This document shows, one piece after another, positions 41,976 through 50,636 of a DNA stretch of 64,000 bases (positions are counted from its first letter, which is position 1; every line of letters starts with the position of its first letter). The position numbers and the translations under genes were made by a program. The stretch is taken from NCBI GenBank assembly GCA_013822345.1, contig PNKH01000021.1, positions 1-64,000 on the forward strand, given 5' to 3'. The notes under the pieces are model-generated. The model saw only the letters and a program-made list of their open reading frames with translations, searched no databases and was not told where the DNA came from. Source of the stretch: Isosphaera sp. GTDB taxonomy: Bacteria > Planctomycetota > Planctomycetia > Gemmatales > Gemmataceae.

Positions 41976-41999
41976 GGGCGCCGGGTCACACCGGCGCCC
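41976..41999 (+). terminator. Hairpin after the riboswitch, probable expression platform
   Basis: 9-bp GC stem GGGCGCCGG / CCGGCGCCC with six-nt loop, 30 nt after the aptamer, followed by CTTCC. Likely a ligand-controlled terminator. No obvious antiterminator was worked out. Confidence 0.55.
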
Positions 42000-42125
42000 T
42001 TCCGTGCCGCCCCGGGCCGGGTCACACCGGTCCGCCGGGGTTCGCCCCGCTACCTTCCCCCACCCCGGTACAATTCCCGGTCGGGTGTGTGCGTCCCCGA
42101 CGGGCCGCGAACCGGGGGTCGAGCC

Positions 42126-42407
42126 GTGTCCGTCCAGAGCGTCCGGTGCCCGTGCCTGGGCAAGCTCGAGTGCAAGCTCTGTAACGGCTCCAAGTTCTAC
42201 GACTACGACGTCGGCCCGCGCGGGTGGATGCCGTTCGCCTGCCCGACGTGCGCCGGCACCGGCCGCCTCCCCGACGACCCCGGCCCGTCGCGGCCGTGCG
42301 TCACCTGCGGCGGCGAGCGGCGGATCGACCCGGCGTACCCGCCGCTCCCGCCGGGCGCCCTCGGCGTCCTGCGGAAGATCTGGCGGATCTTCTTCGGCGG
42401 GAGTTAG
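42126..42407 (+). CDS. Small DnaJ-type zinc-finger protein under the riboswitch
   Basis: 93 residues from a GTG at 42126, which is the only start that keeps the Cys motifs. Three Cys-rich segments: CPCLGKLECKLCNGSK, CPTCAGTGRLPDD and PCVTCGGERRID. These are the CxxCxGxG zinc-binding units of the DnaJ central domain, here without J-domain or substrate-binding domain. C-terminal amphipathic helix LGVLRKIWRIFFGGS. Downstream of the GEMM-I riboswitch by 180 nt, though a possible -10 TACAAT at 42069-42074 could give it a second promoter. Confidence 0.75.
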   Translation: MSVQSVRCPCLGKLECKLCNGSKFYDYDVGPRGWMPFACPTCAGTGRLPDDPGPSRPCVTCGGERRIDPAYPPLPPGALGVLRKIWRIFFGGS

Positions 42408-42410
42408 GGG

Positions 42411-42475
42411 CCGGCGAGCCGCGACCGCCAGGGAGCGGTTGGGCGGGCCGCTCCCTGGCGGTCGCGGCTCGCCGG
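42411..42475. repeat. Palindromic repeat, family D-like
   Basis: Near-perfect inverted repeat, arms CCGGCGAGCCGCGACCGCCA to both sides, 8-nt centre. Between two convergent genes. Confidence 0.85.
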
Positions 42476-42476
42476 G

Positions 42477-43484
42477 TCAACCGCCCAGCAGCCTCAGCAC
42501 CCGGTCCTCGTCCGCCGACCGGCCCCGGCCGGCCCTCCCGGCCGGGAGCGCCCCGGCGACGAACGCCTCGACCACCGCCGGGTGGACGTAACTCTTCCGG
42601 CACACCGCCGGGGTGTTGCCCAGCGCCGCCGCCACCTCCCGGACCACCGCCGCGACCGCCCGCTCGGCCGCCGCCTTCGACGCCGGGGTCGGCTCGGCCG
42701 CGAACCGGGCGGCGGCCAGCACCGTCCCGGCCCACGTCCGGAAGTCCTTCGCGCTGAATTCCCCGCCGCCGGCCGCCCGCAGGTACCGGTTCACGTCCCC
42801 CGACCCGACCGGCCGGCCGTGCCCGCCCGCGTCCCGGTACTGGAACAGGTGCTGGCCCGGCACCTCCCGGCACCGCCGGACCACGGCCGCCAGCTGCCGG
42901 TCGGTCACCGTCCGGTCGTGGGCGACGCCGCTCTTGCCGCGGAACCGCACCCGCACCGCCCCGGCCGGGAAGGTGACGTGCCGGTCCCGGAGGGTGCTCA
43001 GCCCGAACGACCCGTTCGACCGGACGTACTCCGGGTTGCCGACCCGGAGGTGGGTCCGGTCGAGCAGCCGGACGACGGCGGCGAGGGCCTTATCGCGGGG
43101 GAGCCCGGGGCGGGTGAGGTCGGCGGCGACGCGCTTCCGCAGCCGCGGCAGGGCCCGGCCGAACGCGAGCAGCCGGCCGAACTTCTCGCCGTCCTTGCGG
43201 GCGCGGAACGCCGGGTGGTAGCGGTACTGCTTGCGGCCCTTCGCGTCCCACCCGGTCGCCTGGAGGTGGCCGCCGGGCTTCGGGCAGACCCACACCCGCT
43301 CCCACGCCGGCGGGATCGCCAGCGCCGCGATCCGCGCCAGGGTGAGCCGGTCGCGGACCAGGCGGCCGTCCGCGGTTCGGTAGCAGAAGGTGCCGCGGAC
43401 CGTTTCGCGGACGATCCCAGGGTCGGCGTCGGACGCGACGCACACCCGCCCGGGGAACCGGAACGCCACCGACACGACCGGCAT
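42477..43484 (-). CDS. DNA topoisomerase IB
   Basis: 335 residues from ATG at 43484. Eukaryote-type topoisomerase that relaxes supercoils by a 3'-phosphotyrosine. The catalytic Tyr is in CRKSYVHP (Tyr299). Other conserved parts: KPGGHLQATGWDAKGRKQYRYH, RVGNPEYVRSNGSFGLSTLR and KDFRTWAGTVLAA. The N-terminal bacterial-type domain is also present (LTLARIAALAIPPAWERVW). Common in planctomycetes and actinobacteria. Divergent from recQ. Confidence 0.95.
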   Translation of the reverse strand: MPVVSVAFRFPGRVCVASDADPGIVRETVRGTFCYRTADGRLVRDRLTLARIAALAIPPAWERVWVCPKPGGHLQATGWDAKGRKQYRYHPAFRARKDGEKFGRLLAFGRALPRLRKRVAADLTRPGLPRDKALAAVVRLLDRTHLRVGNPEYVRSNGSFGLSTLRDRHVTFPAGAVRVRFRGKSGVAHDRTVTDRQLAAVVRRCREVPGQHLFQYRDAGGHGRPVGSGDVNRYLRAAGGGEFSAKDFRTWAGTVLAAARFAAEPTPASKAAAERAVAAVVREVAAALGNTPAVCRKSYVHPAVVEAFVAGALPAGRAGRGRSADEDRVLRLLGG

Positions 43485-43493
43485 GGGCACCTC

Positions 43494-43575
43494 CGGGCGA
43501 ACCGCGACCGTCAGGGAGCGGGTGTCACCTCCAGCACCCCCCGACACCCGCTCCCTGACGGTCGCGGTTCGCCCG
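43494..43575. repeat. Palindromic repeat, family D
   Basis: 33-bp arms 43494-43526 and 43543-43575, perfect, 16-nt loop, core GCGAACCGCGACCGTCAGGG. Between divergent topoisomerase IB and recQ, so over both promoters. Confidence 0.9.
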
Positions 43576-43654
43576 GGCAGGAATGCAACCCGCGTGCCCC
43601 GGCCCGGGGTTTGCTCCGTCCCGCCCGTCCGCTCCCGCGTCTGGAGTGCCTTCG

Positions 43655-45157
43655 ATGCCTGCGCCCGCGACCAGTGCCCGCGCCCTCCGCGAGAAGCTCC
43701 GCACCCACTTCGGGTTCCGCACCTTCCGCCCCGGCCAGCTCGAAGCCGTCCGGTCGGCGATGGAAGGCCGCGACGTGCTGGTGGTGATGCCGACCGGGTC
43801 CGGCAAGAGCCTCTGCTTCCAACTCCCCGCCCTCGAACTCGAGGGCACCACGGTCGTCGTCAGCCCACTCATCGCCCTCATGAAGGACCAGGCCGACGCG
43901 CTCCGGGCGAAGGGGATCGAGGTCGCGGTCATCAACAGCGCGCTGTCCGCCGGGGAGCGGCAGCAGGCCGAGGCCGACATCCTCTCGGGCAAGGCCGAGT
44001 TCGTGTACACGACCCCGGAACAGCTCGCCAACCCGGACTTCCGCGCCCTGCTCAAGCAGCTGCTGATCGACATCTTCGTGGTCGACGAGGCCCATTGCGT
44101 CAGCCAGTGGGGGCACGACTTCCGGCCGGACTTCCTGGCGCTGGGCCGGGCGATCGACGACCTCGGCCGGCCGCCGGTCCTGGCCCTGACCGCGACCGCC
44201 ACCCCGGACGTGATCGACGACATCCTCCGCATCCTCGGGATGCCGGACGCGGACGTGGTCCACACCGGGTTCTACCGCCCGAACCTGGCCCTGTCGGTGG
44301 TGCCGGCGGCCGGCGACGGGGAGAAGCGTGAGGCGGTCCTCGACCTGCTCGGCGAGGACGGCGACGGGACCGGGATCGTCTACGCGGCGACGACGAAGGC
44401 GGTGGACGAGCTGGCCGAGTTCCTGGACGCCGGCGGGGTGGCGGTGGCGGCGTACCACGGGAAGCTGGCGGCGAAGAAGCGGGCCGAGGCGCAGGACCGG
44501 TTCATGGCCGGGGAGGTGTCGGCGCTGGTGGCGACGAACGCGTTCGGGCTCGGGATCGACAAGCCGGACATCCGGTTCGTCGCCCACTACCACCTGCCGG
44601 GGAGCCCGGAGGCGTTCTACCAGGAGTTCGGCCGGGCCGGGCGCGACGGGGACCCGGCCCGGGGGGTGCTGCTGTACGACCCGGCGGACCTGAAGATCCA
44701 GCGGTTCCTCGGGGCCGGCCGGTACCCGGACGACACCGACCTGGTGAACGCGTACCACGCCCTGGAGCGGCTGGCCGACGGCCCGGAGCCGCCGGCGCTG
44801 GCCGACCTGGTGCCGATCTCGCCGCTCCCGAAGGGCCGGCTGAAGGTGTGCCTCGACCTGCTGGCGGCCCGGGGCGTGGTGAAGAACGGCGACGGGCACT
44901 ACCGGCTGTTGAAGCGGGGGCTCGACCGCGACCAGGTGGCCGGCGAAGGGCGGGCGTACAAGGAGCGTCACGAGCGCGACCGGGAGAAGCTGACCCGGCT
45001 GACCGACTACGCGGAGGGCCGGGCGTGCCGGTGGCGGGCGCTGCTCGACTACTTCGGGGACGCGGACGAGCTGTCCGGGCCGCGGTGCGGGCACTGCGAC
45101 CGGTGCGCGTTCCTCGGGGTCGGCGAGCCGGCGGATGCGGCCCGGGCGGCGGGGTAG
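43655..45157 (+). CDS. recQ: ATP-dependent DNA helicase RecQ
   Basis: 500 residues from ATG at 43655. 3'-5' helicase of recombination and repair. Walker [12 protein letters not shown] (about 46), DEAH in [17 protein letters not shown] (with the aromatic loop), motif [14 protein letters not shown], and the RQC zinc site [12 protein letters not shown]...CGHCDRC. No HRDC domain after it, so it is at the short end of the family. Upstream frame 43583-43654 is not used. Confidence 0.94.
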   Translation: MPAPATSARALREKLRTHFGFRTFRPGQLEAVRSAMEGRDVLVVMPTGSGKSLCFQLPALELEGTTVVVSPLIALMKDQADALRAKGIEVAVINSALSAGERQQAEADILSGKAEFVYTTPEQLANPDFRALLKQLLIDIFVVDEAHCVSQWGHDFRPDFLALGRAIDDLGRPPVLALTATATPDVIDDILRILGMPDADVVHTGFYRPNLALSVVPAAGDGEKREAVLDLLGEDGDGTGIVYAATTKAVDELAEFLDAGGVAVAAYHGKLAAKKRAEAQDRFMAGEVSALVATNAFGLGIDKPDIRFVAHYHLPGSPEAFYQEFGRAGRDGDPARGVLLYDPADLKIQRFLGAGRYPDDTDLVNAYHALERLADGPEPPALADLVPISPLPKGRLKVCLDLLAARGVVKNGDGHYRLLKRGLDRDQVAGEGRAYKERHERDREKLTRLTDYAEGRACRWRALLDYFGDADELSGPRCGHCDRCAFLGVGEPADAARAAG

Positions 45158-45205
45158 CGGAAGACACCGAGTTGGTCAGGTGACCGGACTTCGCGGGAGG
45201 TGGGT

Positions 45206-45443
45206 CCCCCTCACCCGGCCGCTCGGGGACTCGCGGCCGACCTCTCCCCCGAGTACGGGGGCGAGGTGGGGGCGGTGCGGCTCCGTCACAGGCGCCCGCG
45301 CCGTTCGGGTTCACCGGCCCTCACCGCGGGTGGGGTATTGCGTCCGGCCCGTCCGGACGCGATAACCGGTGACCGACCACCCCCACCTCTCCCCCAGACT
45401 CGGGGGAGAGGTCGCCGCCCGCGGCGGGCGGCGGGTGAGGGGG
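45206..45443. repeat. Bipartite inverted element, family F
   Basis: Left half 45206-45273, centre with a separate CGTCCGGCC-type hairpin, right half 45379-45443. The gap of about 315 bp has no other feature. Confidence 0.85.
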
Positions 45444-45472
45444 AAGCTGCCACTTCGACCGGGGGCACTCCC

Positions 45473-45874
45473 ATGCCCGACCGCCGGCTGATCGAGTTCG
45501 CCCGGGCGATGCGGCGCGAGCCGGCCCCGGCCGAGGAGGCGCTGTGGCGGCTCCTCCGGGACCGCCGGCTGGGCGGGTACAAGTTCCGCCGCCAGCACCC
45601 GGTCGGGGCGTACGTCGCCGACTTCTACGCCGCGTCCGCGGCCCTGGTGGTCGAGGCGGACGGCGACTCGCACGCCACGGAAGAGGGTGCCGAGCACGAC
45701 CGCGTCCGCCCCGCCCACCTCGAAGCGCTCGGCCTGGCCGTCCTCCGGTTCTGGAACACGGACATCGCGGACGACCCGGACGGCGTCCTCGACCGGGTGT
45801 GCGAGGTCTGCGCCCGGCGGCAGGGGGTGCGGCGGCGGTTGTTGCCGCGGGCGCATCCGGGCGGGGAAGGCTGA
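45473..45874 (+). CDS. DUF559 (endonuclease domain) protein
   Basis: 133 residues from ATG at 45473. Family of very-short-patch-repair-like nucleases: EFARAMRREPAPAEEALWRL, LLRDRRLGGYKFRRQHPVGA, VADFYAASAALVVEADGDSH (the D...E-x-D-G signature), LEALGLAVLRFWNTDI. It is found between two family F elements and its Shine-Dalgarno region is inside the first. DUF559 proteins often occur singly. Function in the cell unknown. Confidence 0.85.
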   Translation: MPDRRLIEFARAMRREPAPAEEALWRLLRDRRLGGYKFRRQHPVGAYVADFYAASAALVVEADGDSHATEEGAEHDRVRPAHLEALGLAVLRFWNTDIADDPDGVLDRVCEVCARRQGVRRRLLPRAHPGGEG

Positions 45875-45900
45875 AGGGCGATCGCGGCCGGGCGGACCGG

Positions 45901-46116
45901 TAGCCTTCCCCCTCGCCCGCCGGGCGGGGCGAAGCGCCCCGCCCGGCGACCTCTCCCCCAAGTCTGGGGGAGAGGTGGGGCCTTCCGGTCTTCTCGGCAG
46001 CTTCCCCGATCGGGCAGCTTCGCAGGGGCCGCACCAGCCCCACCTCTCCCCCAGACTTGGGGGAGAGGTCGGCCGGCCCCGCGGCCCGCGGGGGCCGGCC
46101 GGGTGAGGGGGAAAGC
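45901..46116. repeat. Bipartite inverted element, family F
   Basis: Left half 45901-45980, right half 46039-46116, symmetrical, with CCCCACCTCTCCCCCA. Confidence 0.85.
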
Positions 46117-46225
46117 TGCCGAGTCGCGCGGTCGCGGTGCCCGGCTCTCGAGCCGGTAACCGCTGGCCGCGGCGGCGGCCGGCGGGTAATCTGGGCGGGA
46201 CCGCTCCCTCCCACCCGGACCCGTC

Positions 46226-47770
46226 ATGTCCGTCGCACCCGACGACACCGCCGCCCCCCGCACCGGGTGGGCCAGCCTCCGCGACCTGAACCGCTACCAG
46301 TGGTTCGTGTTCGCCGTCGCCGCCATCGCCTGGATGGCGGACTGCATGGACCAGCAGCTCTTCAACCTCGCCCGGAACATCTCCGTCACCGACCTGGTGG
46401 CCGGCGGCCTCGCCCCGGACGAGGCGAAGAAGGCGGTCGACTTCTGGAGCACGATGGCGACCGCCGTGTTCCTCATCGGGTGGGCGACCGGCGGGCTGAC
46501 GTTCGGCATGTTCGGGGACCGGATCGGGCGGGTCCGCACCCTCACCTACACCATCCTCCTCTACTCCGTTTTCACCGGCCTGAGCGCCTTCTCCCAGGGG
46601 CCGTACGACTACTGCGCGTACCGGTTCCTGACCGGGCTCGGGGTCGGCGGGGTGTTCGCGGCCGCCGTCGCCCTGCTGGCCGAGACGATGCCGGCGAACG
46701 CCCGGCCGTTCACCCTCGGGCTGATGCAGGCCCTGTCCGCGGTCGGGAACTGCACCGCCGCCCTCCTGTTCATCAGCCTCGGGCTGCTCGAGTTGTACGG
46801 CTACCTGGACGGGCTGAAGTCGGTCGGGCTGAGCGCCTGGCGGGTGCTGTTCCTGATCGGGATCTTCCCGGCGCTGCTGGTGATCTTCATCCAGCGGCGG
46901 CTGGCCGAGCCGGAGTCGTGGGTGCGGGCGAAGGCGGCGGCCGACGCCGGGACCGGGAAGAAGCTCGGGTCGTACGGCGAGCTGTTCGGCAACCCGGTCA
47001 CCCGCCGGCACGCCATCCTCGGGATGCTCCTGGCGTTCGTCGGGGTGGTCGGGTTGTGGGGGATCGGGTTCTTCTCGGTCGACCTGCAGCAGAAGATCTT
47101 CCGCCCGATCTACGCCCAGGAGGCGGTCGAGCGGTATCCGGCCCCGGCCGGACTGGAGGAGGCGGTGAAGGCGGCGCGGGAGAAGCCGGAGTCCGGGCGG
47201 ACCGCCGCCGACGCAGCCGCGCTGGAGCAGTTCGCCCCGACCGACAAGGAGCGGGGGCAGTACGTCAAGGGGCAGGTGATCATCTGGGCCGGGGTGACCT
47301 CGCTGTCGATCAACGTCGGGGCGTTCTTCGGCATGTCCGGGTTCTCGTGGCTGAGCAGCCGGGTCGGGCGGCGGCCGGCGTTCGTCGTCGCGTTCGTGGC
47401 CGCCGCCGGGAGCGTGGCCCTGCTGTTCATGGGGCTGCAGACCCGGACCGACGTGGTGTGGATGAGCACCCTGATGGGGTTCTGCCTGCTGGCCCTGTTC
47501 GGCGGGTACGCGATCTACCTGCCGGAGCTGTTCCCGACCCGGCTGCGGGCGACCGGGACGAGCTTCTGCTACAACGTCGGGCGGTTCATCGCGGCGAGCG
47601 GGCCGCTCGCCCTGGGGTACCTGACCGCGACGGTGTTCGCGTACACCGCGAGCGAGGGGGCGGACATGCCGAGCCGGTACGCCGGGCTGGCGATGTGCGG
47701 GATCTTCGTCCTCGGCCTGGCGGTCCTGCCGTTCCTGCCGGAGACCAAGGACAAGCCGCTGCCGGAGTGA
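46226..47770 (+). CDS. MFS transporter
   Basis: 514 residues, about 12 membrane helices. Helix 1 begins YQWFVFAVAAIAWMADCMDQ (D-x-x-D type), loop 2-3 has GDRIGRVRTL (the MFS signature DRxGRR-like), helix 8-10 LSINVGAFFGMSGFSWLSS then VGRRPAFVVAF, and helix 11 AIYLPELFPTRLRATGTSF, characteristic of the metabolite:H+ or sugar-transporter type. A 90-residue insert is in the central loop. Substrate unknown. First gene of a three-gene unit (4- and 5-nt gaps). Confidence 0.9.
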   Translation: MSVAPDDTAAPRTGWASLRDLNRYQWFVFAVAAIAWMADCMDQQLFNLARNISVTDLVAGGLAPDEAKKAVDFWSTMATAVFLIGWATGGLTFGMFGDRIGRVRTLTYTILLYSVFTGLSAFSQGPYDYCAYRFLTGLGVGGVFAAAVALLAETMPANARPFTLGLMQALSAVGNCTAALLFISLGLLELYGYLDGLKSVGLSAWRVLFLIGIFPALLVIFIQRRLAEPESWVRAKAAADAGTGKKLGSYGELFGNPVTRRHAILGMLLAFVGVVGLWGIGFFSVDLQQKIFRPIYAQEAVERYPAPAGLEEAVKAAREKPESGRTAADAAALEQFAPTDKERGQYVKGQVIIWAGVTSLSINVGAFFGMSGFSWLSSRVGRRPAFVVAFVAAAGSVALLFMGLQTRTDVVWMSTLMGFCLLALFGGYAIYLPELFPTRLRATGTSFCYNVGRFIAASGPLALGYLTATVFAYTASEGADMPSRYAGLAMCGIFVLGLAVLPFLPETKDKPLPE

Positions 47771-47773
47771 CGC

Positions 47774-48031
47774 ATGCCGACCCCGCCCGACTGGCTGAAG
47801 CTCCGCGACGGGGCCCTGAAGCCCGGCGTCCGCGCCGAGACCACGTTCGTGCTCGTCGGCGGGAGGCCGCTGTACAAGCTCGAACTCCGCCCGGCCGCCG
47901 GGACGATCGCGTGCGCCGTGTCGAACACGGTCAACGGCCGGCGGCTCGACGACCCGAAGGCCACCTACCCGACCGCCGACGCGGCGCTGGCCGGCGGGCT
48001 CGACCAGCTCCGCAACGCCCTCGGGTGGTGA
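47774..48031 (+). CDS. Small conserved protein, unknown
   Basis: 85 residues: MPTPPDWLKLRDGALKPGVR, then GGRPLYKLELRPAAGT, ACAVSNTVNGRRLD and DAALAGGLDQLRNALGW. No motif known to me. ATG four bases after the MFS stop, so coupled to it. Confidence 0.65.
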   Translation: MPTPPDWLKLRDGALKPGVRAETTFVLVGGRPLYKLELRPAAGTIACAVSNTVNGRRLDDPKATYPTADAALAGGLDQLRNALGW

Positions 48032-48035
48032 CCCC

Positions 48036-49091
48036 ATGGCCGTCGCCCTCGCCGCCCTCCTGTTCGCGGCCGGCCTCGACCCGGTCGAGGCCCGGGCCGG
48101 GCAGTTCGCCGCCGGCCGGAAGAACTGCGGGGTCGCGGTCGGGGTGTGGAAGGACGGGAAGGCCCGGGTCGTCGGCCGCGGGACGGTCTTCCTGCCCGGC
48201 GGGGAGCGGACCCCGGACGGGGCGACCGTGTTCGAGATCGGGTCGGTCACCAAGCCGCTGACCGGCGTCCTCCTCGCCGAGGCCGTCCGCCGCGGCGAGG
48301 TGAAGCTCGACGACCCGGCCGCCGACCACCTCCCGCCGGACCTCGCCCCGCCGACCGCCGACCCGAAGGTGCCGGTCACGCTCGAGCACCTGGCCACCCA
48401 CTTCTCCGGCCTCCCGGTCCAGCCGCCGCTCATCGGGCTGACCGCGAAGAACCTGCTCAACCCGTACGCCGACTACGACCGCACGAGGCTCGCCGCGACC
48501 CTCAAGGGCGTCGTCCCGTCGAAGAAGCCGGGCGAGGCGTACGGGTACTCGAACCTCGGGGCCGGGCTCCTCGGGCACGCCCTCGTCCGCGCGGCGAAGG
48601 CCGACTCGTTCGACGCCCTGCTGCGGGAGCGGGTGTGCCGGCCGGTCGGGCTTCGGGACACCGGGGAGGCGCTGACCGGCGGGCAGCGGGCCCGGTTCGC
48701 CCGGGGGCACGCCGCGGACGGGAAGCCGACCCCGCACTGGGACTTCGCCACCCTGGAGGCGTGCGGCGGGGTCCGCTCGACCGGCGACGACCTGCTGCGG
48801 TTCGCCGCCGCCTGCCTCGGGGAGCCGAAGACGGACCTGCTCCCGGCCATCCGGCAGGCGACGGCCCCGCGGCGGGACGTGGCCGGCCGCTCCCGGGTCG
48901 GCCTGTTCTGGATGACCACCGCCCCGGACGGCGGCCCGGTCCGGGTGTGGCACAACGGGTCGACGATGGGGCACCGCTGCGTCCTGATCCTCGTCCCGGA
49001 CCGGCGGGCGGCGGTGGTCGTGCTGTCGTCCGTCGCCACCCCCGAGGTGGACAAGCTCGGGGTCGAACTCGCGGACCACGTCGGGCGGTGA
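48036..49091 (+). CDS. Serine hydrolase, beta-lactamase/DD-peptidase family
   Basis: 351 residues. N-terminal hydrophobic region to about 20 may export it. Catalytic S-x-x-K is Ser70-Val-Thr-Lys73 in EIGSVTKPLTG, the second Y-x-N is Tyr172-Ser-Asn174, and the third motif HNGSTMG (H-x-G) is near 305. It has the class C / EstB layout, so may be an esterase, peptidase or beta-lactamase; I cannot tell from sequence. Third gene of the MFS unit. Confidence 0.88.
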   Translation: MAVALAALLFAAGLDPVEARAGQFAAGRKNCGVAVGVWKDGKARVVGRGTVFLPGGERTPDGATVFEIGSVTKPLTGVLLAEAVRRGEVKLDDPAADHLPPDLAPPTADPKVPVTLEHLATHFSGLPVQPPLIGLTAKNLLNPYADYDRTRLAATLKGVVPSKKPGEAYGYSNLGAGLLGHALVRAAKADSFDALLRERVCRPVGLRDTGEALTGGQRARFARGHAADGKPTPHWDFATLEACGGVRSTGDDLLRFAAACLGEPKTDLLPAIRQATAPRRDVAGRSRVGLFWMTTAPDGGPVRVWHNGSTMGHRCVLILVPDRRAAVVVLSSVATPEVDKLGVELADHVGR

Positions 49092-49100
49092 GCGGCCCGT

Positions 49101-50333
49101 CTACTGCCCCTTCGCCAGGAACGACACCCCCTGTCGCGGGGTCGGGCCGAGGTGGCAGACCTGGTCGAACCCGAACGCCCGCACCACCCGCACCAGCACC
49201 TCGCCCTCGTCGGCGCTCGCGCACCCGAACAGGAACCGGCCGTTCTCCGTCACCGCCCACGCCCCGCCGGTCTGCTGCACCTTCAGCGCGCCCGGGTCGA
49301 ACCGCCGGCCCTGGGCCGCGAACGGCACCCGGGTCGGGGCCCTCCCGTTCACCAGGAAGAACGTCAGCCCGGCCGACCCGACCCGGCAGAACTCGGTCAC
49401 CCGGGCGTCGGCCAGGGTGCGGGCCGCGTCCCGGGCGGCGGACTCGGTCGGCCCGAACCGCCCGACCACCTCCGCCCCCGCCGCCACCACCCACTCCCCG
49501 CCGTCCTTCCGCACGTCCAACTTCCGCGGGTCGACCTTCACCATCTCGCCGACGAACCCGACCCCGGGGACCGGCACCCCGACCCGGGTCAGCCCGTCGA
49601 CCTGCGCCTGGAGGGCGGCCCGGGCGAGCGGCCCGCGGTCCGACGGGCCGGCGTCCGGGCCGACGAACAGGTACGTCAGCACCGGGGCCTGCGGCGGCCC
49701 GACCACCCCGACCCGGTTGAACCCGTACCGCCGGACGACGGCCAGGGCCTGGTCGGCGTCCGCCCGGACCGGGCCGAAGTTCAGGAGGATGTTGTCGTCG
49801 TCCCGCAGCACCCACGTCCCGCGGACCGCCTCCACCCGGACCGCCTTCAGGTCGACCGGGACGACGACCCGGGCCCCCGCCCCGGTCACCGCCGGCCCGC
49901 CCAGCCCCGGCCCGACCACCCCCGGCTGGCCGTCCTTCTTGTCCTCGGGGACGCCGACCCCGAGGGTCGCCGGCGGCCGACCGTTCACCAGGGCGTACTC
50001 GACCACCGGCCGCGGCGACCCGATCGCGGCCCACTCGGTCGGCCGGAGGTCCTTGTACACCCGGAGGGTGTCGCGGGCGTCCTGCTCCCGGTCGCCGAAG
50101 TCGCGGAGGAGCCGCTGCCCGGCCCAGAGCTGCCACCCGCCGACGGCCCGCTTCAGGGTCACGTCCGCGGCGGCGAGGGCGAACTTGTTCTCCGGCTGCG
50201 GGAGCGGGACCTCCTGCGGCTGGGCGACCGGCGGCGGGGCGACGCCCGGCGGCAGCGGGTTCGGCGGGGGCTGGGCGGTCGCGGTTCCGGCGCCGAGGAC
50301 GAACCCCCACGTCGCGAGCAGCCGGCGCATCAC
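49101..50333 (-). CDS. Secreted protein with four internal repeats
   Basis: 410 residues with signal peptide (LATWGFVLGAGTATAQ). After a Pro-rich spacer there are four copies of about 65 residues (57-122, 160-224, 269-333, 346-407). Each has a K-x-V-x-G-x-W core, a FG-x4-DA helix, a YGF or TEF turn and a LVNG-RxP or similar end: for example WVLRDDDNILLNFGP and AEVVGRFGPTESAARDAA. The fourth is degenerate. Function unknown; may bind a wall component. Confidence 0.8.
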   Translation of the reverse strand: MMRRLLATWGFVLGAGTATAQPPPNPLPPGVAPPPVAQPQEVPLPQPENKFALAAADVTLKRAVGGWQLWAGQRLLRDFGDREQDARDTLRVYKDLRPTEWAAIGSPRPVVEYALVNGRPPATLGVGVPEDKKDGQPGVVGPGLGGPAVTGAGARVVVPVDLKAVRVEAVRGTWVLRDDDNILLNFGPVRADADQALAVVRRYGFNRVGVVGPPQAPVLTYLFVGPDAGPSDRGPLARAALQAQVDGLTRVGVPVPGVGFVGEMVKVDPRKLDVRKDGGEWVVAAGAEVVGRFGPTESAARDAARTLADARVTEFCRVGSAGLTFFLVNGRAPTRVPFAAQGRRFDPGALKVQQTGGAWAVTENGRFLFGCASADEGEVLVRVVRAFGFDQVCHLGPTPRQGVSFLAKGQ

Positions 50334-50382
50334 CCCACCCTCCGGGACCGGGGACAGCGAATCTCCGGGTGGTATCGGTCGT

Positions 50383-50421
50383 GCGGGCCGGGGGACTTGA
50401 ACCCCGTCCCGACAGGCCCGC
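50383..50421 (-). other. tRNA minihelix-like sequence
   Basis: On the minus strand: GCGGGCC, eight-base connector, a near-T-arm CGGGG-TTCAAGT-CCCCC, GGCCCGC and then A. The end arms pair perfectly as a seven-base acceptor stem and TTCAAGT fits a T-loop. There is no D- or anticodon arm and no CCA. It could be the leftover of a tRNA. Confidence 0.4.
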
Positions 50422-50551
50422 GGCGCGAGCAGGGGCTTCCTGCTCTGGTCCTTGCTCGCGCCGCGGCCGTGTCTCGGTGTGGGAGGGCGAGGCTCCGGCC
50501 GGGCCTACGCCTTGGCTCGGCCGGAGCCTCGCCCTCCCACACCGAGACACG
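50418..50551. repeat. Two hairpins, the second of family A
   Basis: First: arms 50418-50431 and 50452-50465 (CCGCGGCGCGAGCA). Second: perfect 34-bp arms at 50468-50501 and 50518-50551, containing the family A core plus an extra CGTGTCTCGGTG. In the divergent gap 50334-50636. Confidence 0.88.
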
Positions 50552-50636
50552 ACCCGCCGTCCGGCCGGTTTGACCCGGGGCGAACCGTCCGCTACCCTTG
50601 TCGGCCCGACCAACGGACCCCGGCCGGCAGGTGGCC

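Noticed and set aside
41796-42125. Coding frame through the riboswitch
   Set aside because: The region matches a structured RNA and the translation is not protein-like.
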